Assembly (NCBI GenBank): GCA_958372035.1
Contig: CATXML010000071.1
Span: forward strand, 1 to 6,493
Reading direction: 5' to 3'
DNA from: an uncultured Collinsella sp.
GTDB lineage: Bacteria; Actinomycetota; Coriobacteriia; Coriobacteriales; Coriobacteriaceae
Length of the DNA: 6,493 nucleotides
The stretch's first letter is position 1. The number at the start of each line of letters is the position of its first letter. Made by a program: the position numbers and the translations under genes. Below, piece by piece: positions 1 to 5,942 of the stretch. The notes beneath the pieces were generated by a model. It was given only the letters and a program-made list of their open reading frames with translations. It made no database searches and was not told the DNA's origin.

Positions 1-355
1 CTGCGATATGGTCGGCCACACCGGCGTGTTCGATGCTGCGGTCAAGGCCGTGGAAGCCGTTGACACTGCTGTGGATCAGGTGGTCACTGCTGTGCTGAAG
101 GCCGGCGGCTGCGCCTTCATCACCGCCGACCATGGCAACGCCGATCACATGTTTGACGTTGCTTCCGACGGTTCCAAGCATCCGTTTACGGCTCACACCA
201 CCAACCGCGTGCCGTTCATCATCGTTGATGATAAGGCCAAGCTCACCGGTATCGAGGACGGCCGTCTTTCGGATATCGCTCCGACCATGCTCACCATGGC
301 TGGTATTGAGCCTTCCGCCGAGATGACGGGTCGCGTGCTCGCCACCGAGGCCTAA
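1..355 (+). CDS. gpmI: 2,3-bisphosphoglycerate-independent phosphoglycerate mutase, C-terminal end (5' partial)
   Basis: This is the last 117 residues of the cytosolic glycolytic enzyme that interconverts 3- and 2-phosphoglycerate using two Mn ions. The gene enters from the left edge, with whole codons starting at position 2. Several metal ligands of the family are visible. The DMVGHTG motif gives Asp at 5-7 and His at 17-19, equivalent to D403 and H407 of the Geobacillus enzyme. The TADHGNAD motif gives Asp at 128-130 and His at 131-133, equivalent to D444 and H445. The AHTTN motif gives His at 194-196, equivalent to H462. The C-terminus (LSDIAPTML, then a short tail) is normal for the family. 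The gene ends with tandem in-frame stops, TAA then TAG, and is followed 27 nt later by an intrinsic terminator, so it is probably the last gene of its transcript. The internal ATG at position 8 is not the real start. Confidence 0.96.
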   Translation, partial: CDMVGHTGVFDAAVKAVEAVDTAVDQVVTAVLKAGGCAFITADHGNADHMFDVASDGSKHPFTAHTTNRVPFIIVDDKAKLTGIEDGRLSDIAPTMLTMAGIEPSAEMTGRVLATEA

Positions 356-382
356 TAGAAAACAAATACCGTTTTCTAGTAA

Positions 383-416
383 GGGGGTTGTCCACAACCG
401 GACGACCCCCTTTTTT
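383..416 (+). terminator. Rho-independent terminator after gpmI
   Basis: An 11-bp stem pairs 383-393 (GGGGGTTGTCC) with 400-410 (GGACGACCCCC), with one G-U wobble and a 6-nt loop (ACAACC). Six T residues follow at 411-416. The G/C-rich base and the T run are classic for an intrinsic terminator. It should separate the gpmI transcript from secG. Confidence 0.93.
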
Positions 417-423
417 GGTATTT

Positions 424-454
424 CTGCCATTTCTACCCCGTCCCTAAATGGCAG
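424..454. promoter_or_regulatory. Perfect 9-bp inverted repeat upstream of secG, possible operator
   Basis: CTGCCATTT (424-432) and AAATGGCAG (446-454) are exact reverse complements separated by 13 nt. No T run follows on either strand, so it is unlikely to be a second terminator. It lies beyond the gpmI terminator and just upstream of the likely secG promoter, a position that suits a protein-binding site. No regulator is recognised. Confidence 0.45.
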
Positions 455-475
455 GTGGGGGAGTGTTGAAGGTTG

Positions 476-484
476 TGGTACAGT
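476..484 (+). promoter_or_regulatory. Candidate extended -10 promoter for secG
   Basis: TGGTACAGT fits the extended -10 form TGnTAnnnT, with 4 of 6 matches to TATAAT. No convincing -35 box lies 16-18 nt upstream, where the sequence is G-rich. Transcription would begin near 490, giving a leader of about 30 nt before the secG start. The match is weak; the main support is that secG follows a strong terminator and needs its own promoter. Confidence 0.33.
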
Positions 485-520
485 ACTGGAGTTTGAGTTG
501 TTCTATTAAGGAGCTTATCT

Positions 521-775
521 ATGGGTCCGTTCCAGATTCTTCTGTTTGTCGTTTGGGCTGTTTCTGCCGTGGCGCTGACGATTCTCGTTCTGATGCATTC
601 CGGTAAGGGCACCGGCGTTTCGGATATGATCGCTAGCTCGCTGTATAACTCCAGCTCTGCCACGGGCGTCATGGAGCAGAACCTCGATCGCCTGACGGTA
701 ATTATGGCCGTCGTTTTTGCCGTGTGTGTCGTTCTGTGCATGTTCTTCTTCCCGCAGGGTATCGTCGGCTACTAA
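521..775 (+). CDS. secG: Protein translocase subunit SecG
   Basis: This is the small accessory subunit of the SecYEG channel, which helps SecA push proteins across the cytoplasmic membrane. The 84-residue product has the usual SecG length and plan. There is a first membrane helix (about residues 4-25), the conserved cytoplasmic turn LMHSGKGTGVSD (24-35, with the family GKG signature), a Ser/Asn-rich linker, the NLDRLT motif (54-59) and a second membrane helix (about 58-77). AAGGAG at 508-513 sits 7 nt before the ATG and fixes the start. The gene stands alone between two intrinsic terminators, so it is probably monocistronic. A secG next to a glycolytic gene such as gpmI or tpiA is a common Gram-positive arrangement. 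The identification rests on motifs and topology, since SecG diverges strongly between phyla. Confidence 0.93.
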   Translation: MGPFQILLFVVWAVSAVALTILVLMHSGKGTGVSDMIASSLYNSSSATGVMEQNLDRLTVIMAVVFAVCVVLCMFFFPQGIVGY

Positions 776-797
776 GCATCGGCGTATATACGTTTGT

Positions 798-827
798 AAA
801 GGGTCCCGCATGTGCGGGGCCCTTTTT
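798..827 (+). terminator. Rho-independent terminator after secG
   Basis: GGGTCCCGC (801-809) pairs with GCGGGGCCC (814-822) through 9 bp including one U-G wobble, around a 4-nt loop. TTTTT follows at 823-827. The AAA at 798-800 can extend the stem into the T run. It starts 22 nt after the secG stop codon. Confidence 0.93.
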
Positions 828-1068
828 GTTTACAGACTTGTAACAGAGTCAAAATATCCCCACATACTTCGCCCAACTAAAGAAATTCTCGACCGTTAAC
901 CGGAATTAGCCCCAAATCGTGCATAAAATGCGCTACTGTATTGCAAAACGTTGGTCTGTTGTGCATAACCAGCCATAGCAGCGGGCGGCGTTTTGATGGT
1001 TCGGATCGGATTGTCTCGACATATGTCCGACTGAACATTTCTTTGTCCTATCTCATAAGGAGGATGGC
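828..1068 (+). other. Non-coding region upstream of oppA
   Basis: This 241-nt stretch between the secG terminator and oppA has no open frame with a ribosome site or recognisable protein, and no tRNA or known riboswitch fold that I can see. There is no second terminator hairpin, so leader attenuation is not evident. It does hold promoter-like and palindromic sequences: TTACA-N4-TGTAA at 830-843, GTGCATAA at 919-926 and again at 961-968, TAAAAT at 924-929, and GACATATGTC at 1018-1027. It most likely contains the main opp promoter and its control sites. Confidence 0.6.
924..929 (+). promoter_or_regulatory. Candidate -10 box for the opp operon
   Basis: TAAAAT matches the TATAAT consensus at 5 of 6 positions. 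It is embedded in an imperfect palindrome, GTGCAT-aaa-ATGCGC (919-933), so a regulator bound there would cover the promoter. No good -35 box sits 17 nt upstream. Use of this box would give a leader of roughly 130 nt. An alternative weak pair is TTGCAA (941-946) with CATAAC (964-969), spaced 17 nt. The choice cannot be settled from sequence. Confidence 0.35.
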
Positions 1069-2703
1069 ATGGCTGATTCTATGTTCCACCAGCCCGTTAT
1101 GGGTCGTCGCGCCTTTGTCGGCGGTACCCTTGCTGCGAGCTCCATGGCTTTTCTTGCCGCATGCGGCAAGAAGGGCGGCGACACTTCCGGTTCTGAGTCC
1201 GGTTCGACGCTGAACTTCTACATCAACAACCCGGTCTGCATCGACCCCTACAACGTCCAGGAGGATCAGGGCACTCAGGTCGAGTACCAGCTCTTCGACG
1301 CTCTGACGGAGTACGACCCCGAGAAGGGCGAGATCGTTCCGCTGGCTTGCGAGTCCTTTGAGGCTAACGACGACGCCACCGAGTTCACCTTCAAGATCAA
1401 GAAGGCTAAGTTCCACAACGGTGACGACGTTACCTCCAAGTCCTTCAAGCTCGGTTGGGAGCGTCTAGTCAACACCAAGTCGGCCATCGCCACCGAGTAT
1501 GGTCCTTCCGAGGTCTCCTATCACCTTTCCATGGTTGAGGGCTATGACGATCTGCTTGCCGGCAACGCTACCGAGCTCAGCGGTGTTACCTGCCCCGACG
1601 ATGAGACCCTCGTCGTCAAGCTGTCTTCCGCTTACGCCGACTTCCCCTTCGTCGCCTCTCACCCGGCTCTGTCCCCGGTTCCCGAGTGCGCCGAGTCCGA
1701 TGTCAAGAGCTTCTACCTTGCCCCGGTCGGTAACGGCCCGTTCATGATGGACGGTAAGTGGGAGGATGGCCAGGAGATCAACCTCAAGAAGTTTGACGAT
1801 TACTATGGCGACAAGGCCAAGATCGATGGCATCCACTTCCAGGTCATCAAGGACATGGAGACCGCTTACAAGGAGTTCCAGGCCGGTAACCTCGATGTCT
1901 GCGACGTTCCCGTTGCTCAGATCGACGCCGCCAAGAAGGACCGTGGCGAGTCCAAGGACGGCTACACCATGGGTGACGGCGAGCATATGCTGCTCGGTGC
2001 CGAGCCTTCCACGTACTATCTGACCTGCAACACCACGGCCGAGCCGTTCAATAACGCCGACCTGCGCAAGGGCATCTCCCTGGCCATCAACCGTGAGGCC
2101 ATCTGCAAGACCATCTACAAGGGTACCCGTACCCCCGCCGACGGTATTGTTCCTCCGGGAATCGCCGGCTACAAGGAGGGCGCATGGGAGTTCTGCGCCT
2201 ATGACGTCGACAAGGCTAACGAGTACCTCGACAAAGTCGCTCCCGCTGGCGCTAACGGTGGTCACAAGGAGATCATGGAGTCCATCATCGGCGACCTCGC
2301 CAAGGTTGGCGTTACCGCTGTCTCCGATACCCCTGAGTGGTCTGCCCTGCTCGAGCAGTATCAGAACTTCAACTATCAGTTCGGCCGTCTGGGCTGGATC
2401 GCCGATTACCCGATCATGGACAACTTCCTGTACCCGCTGTTCCACTCCGACTCCCTCGGTGGCGACAACCGCTCCGGTTACAGCAACCCCGAGTTCGATG
2501 CCAAGGTCGACGAGGCCCGCACCACGGTTGATGACGAGGAGCGCATCGCCAAGATGCGGGAGGCCGACGCCATGGTCGCTGCCGACTGCCCGGTCATCCC
2601 GGTGATGTTCTACACGCACACCATCGCTGGCTCTGACCGCGTCAAGCATCTCTATGTTGATCCGCAGAAGCACGCCGATCTGGGTACCGCCGAGCTCGCC
2701 TAA
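1069..2703 (+). CDS. oppA: Oligopeptide ABC transporter substrate-binding lipoprotein
   Basis: This is the extracytoplasmic receptor that binds peptides and delivers them to the OppBC channel. It belongs to the SBP_bac_5 (OppA/DppA) family and has 544 residues, close to the usual length. The N-terminus is a lipoprotein signal peptide: a GRRAFVG twin-arginine-like motif (12-18), a short hydrophobic core and lipobox LAAC, with Cys32 as the expected lipidated residue. A flexible Gly/Ser linker follows. Family landmarks are LFDALTEYDP (76-84 region), FTFKIKKAKFHNGDDVTSKS (106-125), PFNNADLRKGISLAINREAI (326-345), VPPGIAGY and the late GWIADYPIMDNFLYPLF block (442-458). TAAGGAGG at 1056-1063, 5 nt before the ATG, decides the start over Met5 and Met11. 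All lysines but one use AAG, suggesting high expression. A segment near residues 396-399 looks shorter than in relatives. Peptide specificity, and opp versus dpp naming, cannot be read from sequence. Confidence 0.93.
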   Translation: MADSMFHQPVMGRRAFVGGTLAASSMAFLAACGKKGGDTSGSESGSTLNFYINNPVCIDPYNVQEDQGTQVEYQLFDALTEYDPEKGEIVPLACESFEANDDATEFTFKIKKAKFHNGDDVTSKSFKLGWERLVNTKSAIATEYGPSEVSYHLSMVEGYDDLLAGNATELSGVTCPDDETLVVKLSSAYADFPFVASHPALSPVPECAESDVKSFYLAPVGNGPFMMDGKWEDGQEINLKKFDDYYGDKAKIDGIHFQVIKDMETAYKEFQAGNLDVCDVPVAQIDAAKKDRGESKDGYTMGDGEHMLLGAEPSTYYLTCNTTAEPFNNADLRKGISLAINREAICKTIYKGTRTPADGIVPPGIAGYKEGAWEFCAYDVDKANEYLDKVAPAGANGGHKEIMESIIGDLAKVGVTAVSDTPEWSALLEQYQNFNYQFGRLGWIADYPIMDNFLYPLFHSDSLGGDNRSGYSNPEFDAKVDEARTTVDDEERIAKMREADAMVAADCPVIPVMFYTHTIAGSDRVKHLYVDPQKHADLGTAELA

Positions 2704-2800
2704 GGGTTTTGCAGCTTCCGTGAGGGTCAAGTATTTACGTAGACCTCATGGGAAACATACAGTTCTCCCTAACCTGGGGTAAACTGGCTGATGGTAATTT

Positions 2801-2830
2801 TGGGATGCCGGTCTGGCGATCGGCATCCCA
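2801..2830 (+). promoter_or_regulatory. Intercistronic hairpin between oppA and oppB
   Basis: TGGGATGCCGGTC (2801-2813) pairs with GATCGGCATCCCA (2818-2830): 13 bp, one G-U wobble, loop TGGC. Only TTT follows, so it is a poor full terminator. It sits inside the 157-nt oppA-oppB gap, 97 nt after the oppA stop. Such hairpins often protect the upstream mRNA from 3' exonucleases or act as partial terminators, raising binding-protein levels over the membrane subunits. That role is inferred here. A 6-bp outer pairing, TAACCT (2770-2775) with AGGTTA (2834-2839), could enclose it. Confidence 0.75.
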
Positions 2831-2840
2831 TTTAGGTTAA

Positions 2841-2856
2841 TCCCTAGATAGGGGAG
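2841..2856 (+). promoter_or_regulatory. oppB ribosome binding site within a small potential hairpin
   Basis: AGGGGAG (2850-2856) is the Shine-Dalgarno sequence, 4 nt before the oppB ATG, and it decides that start. TCCCT (2841-2845) can pair with AGGGG (2850-2854) around the loop AGAT, partly masking the site. The stem is short, so any damping of oppB translation would be modest. Confidence 0.5.
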
Positions 2857-2860
2857 TGGT

Positions 2861-3898
2861 ATGGGTAAGTACATCGTTAAACGTGTGCTTCAGTTCATCC
2901 CGGTGTTTTTGGGCGTTACGCTGATTCTGTTCGCCCTCCAGAATATCGTGCCGGGAGATCCGATCAAGCTGATCGGTGGAGACAAGGCTCTGTCCCCCGA
3001 GGTGGAGCTTCAGCTTCGCGTTCGCTATCACCTGGTCCAGACGGACGAGGACGGCAACGCGATCCTTGACGAGAACGGCGACCCCGTTCAAACGTCGCTC
3101 GTGGACCGTTACTTGTATTACATGAACGGCCTGCTTCATGGCGATCTGGGCAATTCGTACCAGCGCAAGCTGCCGGTTACGGAAATCTTTGCCCAGAAGT
3201 ATCCGTATACGGTCAAACTTGCCGCGTGCGCCATCGTGCTCGAGGCAATCATGGGTATCGGTGCGGGTATCATTTCGGCGGTTAAGCGTTATTCCTTCTG
3301 GGATATTTTGGTAACGCTCACCACGTCGATTCTCGTTGCCGTCCCAGCCTTCTGGCTCGGTATGTTGCTGCAGCTGTTCTTTGGCGTCATTCTCAAGGAC
3401 GCCACGGGCGGTGCATTCTCCATGCCGATCTCGGGTGCCGGCGGTTCCAGCTCTCAGTATCAGGATTGGATGCACTATGTGCTTCCGACCATTACGCTGG
3501 CTTCGGTTTCGACCGCTTATGCCGCCCGCATTATGCGCTCGCAGCTGCTTGACGTCATGAACCAGGATTACATCCGTACGGCAAAGGCCAAGGGTCTCTC
3601 CAATCGCGCGATCATTATCAAGCATGCGCTTAAGAATGCACTCATCCCCGTCGTTACCTATATTGGTGTCGACTTCGGCGGCATGCTTTCGGGCGCCATC
3701 CTGACCGAGACGGTCTTTAACTGGCCCGGCATCGGCTTCGAGGTCTACCGCGCCATTAGCATGCGCGACTGGCCCATCGTTATGGGCGGCGTTACGCTCA
3801 TTGTTGTCGTCGTTATGGTGATCAACCTGCTCGTCGACATTAGCTATGCATTCCTCGACCCGCGCATCCGCCTTGGCGGTCCGTCGGATAAGGCCTAA
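2861..3898 (+). CDS. oppB: Oligopeptide ABC transporter permease OppB
   Basis: This is one of the two integral membrane subunits that form the peptide channel. The product has 345 residues, against about 306 in E. coli OppB. The N-terminal helix MGKYIVKRVLQFIPVFLGVT and the NIVPGDP motif (28-34) are typical of the family. They are followed by an extracytoplasmic region with LLHGDLGNSY (91-100), then about five more membrane helices. The cytoplasmic EAA coupling loop (about 236-265, DYIRTAKAKGLSNRAIIIKH) contacts the ATPases, and the C-terminal FLDPRIRLG (331-339) is also characteristic. The extra length lies partly at residues 59-79, an acidic insert with a duplicated DE[DN]G unit (DEDGN then DENGD), and partly in a Gly/Ser-rich loop at 182-200. 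oppC begins 14 nt downstream, so the two are co-transcribed. Its pairing with OppC, OppD and OppF is clear from context. Confidence 0.95.
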   Translation: MGKYIVKRVLQFIPVFLGVTLILFALQNIVPGDPIKLIGGDKALSPEVELQLRVRYHLVQTDEDGNAILDENGDPVQTSLVDRYLYYMNGLLHGDLGNSYQRKLPVTEIFAQKYPYTVKLAACAIVLEAIMGIGAGIISAVKRYSFWDILVTLTTSILVAVPAFWLGMLLQLFFGVILKDATGGAFSMPISGAGGSSSQYQDWMHYVLPTITLASVSTAYAARIMRSQLLDVMNQDYIRTAKAKGLSNRAIIIKHALKNALIPVVTYIGVDFGGMLSGAILTETVFNWPGIGFEVYRAISMRDWPIVMGGVTLIVVVVMVINLLVDISYAFLDPRIRLGGPSDKA

Positions 3899-3912
3899 GG
3901 GAGGTACGTCTC

Positions 3913-4848
3913 ATGCAGGAAACTGATTCTCAGTCTCAGGAGCAGGCTACCGCCACCAAGGCCGCATCTGCTCCCGCCAAGTCCCGCACGCTGTGGGGCG
4001 ACGCTTTTAAGCGTCTTCGTAAGAACAAGCTCGCCGTTATCGGTGTCTGCTGGATCATCATCGTTGTTGTGGTCGCCCTGACCGCCGATCTGTGGGCTAA
4101 GCCCTGGCTCGGCTCTCCTACGGCTTCTGACTCGACGACCATGGCCGAGACTTCGCTGCTGGCTCCGTGTGCCGAGCACCCGTTTGGCACCGACTCTCTT
4201 GGTCGTGACATTCTCGTCCGTGTTATCTACGGTGCACGCGTTTCGCTTTCCGTCGGTATTATGGCCACCGCCATCTCCACGGTGATCGGTCTGGTCATGG
4301 GCGCCCTGGCCGGTTTCTATGGCGGCATCTGGGATACGATCATCATGCGCTGTGCGGACATCTTCCTGGCGTTCCCGTACGTGCTGTTCGTTGTTGCCAT
4401 GATTGCCGTTATCGGTCGTGGTCTTCAGAATGTCTTTATCGCCATCGGCATTCTCGGCTGGCCTTCGATTGCGCGCGTCTTCCGATCCGCGATCCTGACG
4501 GTCAAAGAGAACGACTATGTTGACGCCGCTCGCGCTATGGGTGCATCCGATGCGCGTATCGTTATGCGCCATATCTTCCCGAACTCCGTTGCTTCTATCG
4601 TGGTCTATGCGACCATGAACATTGGTGGCGCTATTCTGACCGAGTCTGCCCTGTCCTTCCTCGGTATGGGCGTTATTCCGCCTACGCCTTCGTGGGGCTC
4701 TATGATTCAGGACGGTCAGCAGTATCTTCTGACTGCTCCCTGGATGATGATCATGCCCGGTCTGGCAATTCTCTCGACGGTGCTCGCCTTCACCCTGTTG
4801 GGTGACGGTCTGCGCGACGCCCTCGACGTCAAGATGAAGGACGCATAA
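3913..4848 (+). CDS. oppC: Oligopeptide ABC transporter permease OppC
   Basis: This is the second membrane subunit of the importer, partner of OppB. The product has 311 residues, close to the usual 300. A polar Gln/Ala/Ser-rich cytoplasmic tail (1-25) leads into LWGDAFKRLRKNKLAVIGV (27-45), the OppC-type N-terminal motif, and a first membrane helix (about 40-58). HPFGTDSLGRDILVRVIYGA (89-108) is the conserved sequence before the permease domain. About five further helices follow. The EAA loop lies at about 201-231 (DYVDAARAMGASDARIVMRH), and the C-terminal part carries ESALSFLGMG and PPTPSWGSMI (244-265). AAGGGAGG (3897-3904) overlaps the oppB stop codon and lies 8 nt before the ATG, suggesting coupled translation. 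The long N-terminal tail and WxDA motif favour OppC over DppC, but the two families intergrade. Confidence 0.95.
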   Translation: MQETDSQSQEQATATKAASAPAKSRTLWGDAFKRLRKNKLAVIGVCWIIIVVVVALTADLWAKPWLGSPTASDSTTMAETSLLAPCAEHPFGTDSLGRDILVRVIYGARVSLSVGIMATAISTVIGLVMGALAGFYGGIWDTIIMRCADIFLAFPYVLFVVAMIAVIGRGLQNVFIAIGILGWPSIARVFRSAILTVKENDYVDAARAMGASDARIVMRHIFPNSVASIVVYATMNIGGAILTESALSFLGMGVIPPTPSWGSMIQDGQQYLLTAPWMMIMPGLAILSTVLAFTLLGDGLRDALDVKMKDA

Positions 4849-4850
4849 GG

Positions 4851-5942
4851 ATGAAGAAGAACAAGAACTATGTGGACCTGAAGGACCAGCCTGTTCCCGA
4901 GGGCCAGCATCTGCTCGAGGTCGATGACCTTAAGATGTATTTCCATACCGAGGATGGCGTCGTTCGCGCTGTCGACGGTGTCTCCTACACGCTCGATCGC
5001 GGCGAGACCTTGGGCGTCGTCGGTGAGTCCGGCTCCGGTAAGTCCGTGACCGCCATGACCATCATGGGCCTCATTTCGATGCCTCCGGGAAAGATCGAGG
5101 GCGGCGACGTTCGCTATCGCGGTCGTTCTATCCTCGAAATGACCGAGGAAGAGATGCAGCACATTCGCGGTAACGATATCGCGATGATCTTCCAGGATCC
5201 TATGACCTCCTTGAACCCGGTCTATAAGATCGGTAAGCAGGTGGGCGAGGGTCTTCGCTTGCACCGTGGCTATTCCAAGCAGGAGGCGCTCAAGCGTGCC
5301 ACCGAGCTTTTGGACCTCGTTGGCATTCCCGAGCCCGAGAAGCGTGTCAACGAATACCCGCACCAGTTCTCCGGCGGTATGCGTCAGCGCGTCATGATCG
5401 CCATGGCCCTTGCCTGTGATCCCGATATTCTGATTGCCGACGAGCCCACGACTGCCTTGGACGTTACCATTCAGGCTCAGATTATTGAGCTTATGCAGGA
5501 GATGCAGGAGAAGAACGGCAACGCCATCATCATGATTACCCATGACCTGGGTGTTGTCGCCGATATGGCCGATAAGATCATGGTTATGTACGCCGGCCGT
5601 CCTGTCGAGTTCGGTACTGCTGAGGAAATCTTCTACGAGAGCCGCCACCCCTACACCTGGGGCCTTATCCGCTCCATCCCGGAACAGGCCATCGATGAGA
5701 AGAAGCCTCTTACGCCGATTCACGGCAACCCGCCTTCGCTCATGAACTTGCCTGAGGGCTGCGTTTTCTCTCCTCGTTGCCCCTATGCGACGGACAAGTG
5801 CCGCAAGCAGCGCCCCGAGCGCGTTGTCACCGAGTCTGGTCATTACTCTGCGTGCCACTACTCCGGTGACCCCGAGTTCCTCAAGAACGCTCCTGAGACG
5901 TCCCGTACGCGCAAGGATTCCAAGAAGGGAGGCGAGGCGTAA
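4851..5942 (+). CDS. oppD: Oligopeptide ABC transporter ATP-binding protein OppD
   Basis: This is one of two cytoplasmic ATPases that power peptide import. The product has 363 residues. All nucleotide-binding motifs are intact: Walker A GESGSGKS (58-65), Q-loop Gln115 in IFQDPMTSLNP, signature FSGGMRQR (173-180), Walker B ILIADEPT (193-200, catalytic Glu198), D-loop ALDV, and switch His231 in ITHDLG. The oligopeptide/dipeptide-specific C-terminal extension follows, with HPYTWGL and PIHGNPPSLMNLPEGC. It carries four cysteines at 304, 310, 317 and 335 (CX5CX6CX17C), a pattern known to bind a [4Fe-4S] cluster in DppD-type ATPases. The tail after about 345 is polar and Lys-rich. The ATG lies 2 nt after the oppC stop; GAAGGA (4836-4841) inside the oppC end, 9 nt upstream, serves as ribosome site. 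Substrate class rests on family and context. Confidence 0.96.
   Translation: MKKNKNYVDLKDQPVPEGQHLLEVDDLKMYFHTEDGVVRAVDGVSYTLDRGETLGVVGESGSGKSVTAMTIMGLISMPPGKIEGGDVRYRGRSILEMTEEEMQHIRGNDIAMIFQDPMTSLNPVYKIGKQVGEGLRLHRGYSKQEALKRATELLDLVGIPEPEKRVNEYPHQFSGGMRQRVMIAMALACDPDILIADEPTTALDVTIQAQIIELMQEMQEKNGNAIIMITHDLGVVADMADKIMVMYAGRPVEFGTAEEIFYESRHPYTWGLIRSIPEQAIDEKKPLTPIHGNPPSLMNLPEGCVFSPRCPYATDKCRKQRPERVVTESGHYSACHYSGDPEFLKNAPETSRTRKDSKKGGEA

Noticed and set aside
478..486. GTACAGTAC palindrome upstream of secG
   Set aside because: It is only 4-bp arms around one base and coincides with the candidate -10 box; too short to call an operator by itself.
717..899. 60-codon plus-strand frame running from secG through its terminator
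   Set aside because: It reads through the terminator stem and overlaps secG out of frame, with no ribosome site of its own.
828..1068. Riboswitch or T-box in the oppA leader
   Set aside because: No terminator hairpin, specifier-loop-like element or T-box sequence was seen before the oppA start, so there is no support for a known leader class.
941..1213. 90-codon plus-strand frame overlapping the oppA start
   Set aside because: It has no ribosome site at its ATG, overlaps oppA out of frame, and its translation looks like unrelated basic sequence.
1465..2730. 421-codon minus-strand open frame across oppA
   Set aside because: It is antisense to a well-supported gene, and its Val/Leu/Gly/Asp-rich translation with no recognisable domain is what strong codon bias in oppA produces. 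No ribosome site or promoter was seen for it.
2709..2737. TTGCAG-N17-TATTTA as an internal promoter for oppB
   Set aside because: The -10 matches only 3 of 6 consensus bases, and the operon layout does not require an internal promoter.
4716..5858. 380-codon minus-strand open frame across the oppC end and oppD
   Set aside because: It mirrors intact ABC transporter genes, shows no family motif, and spans the oppC-oppD junction, as expected of a chance frame in GC-rich DNA.
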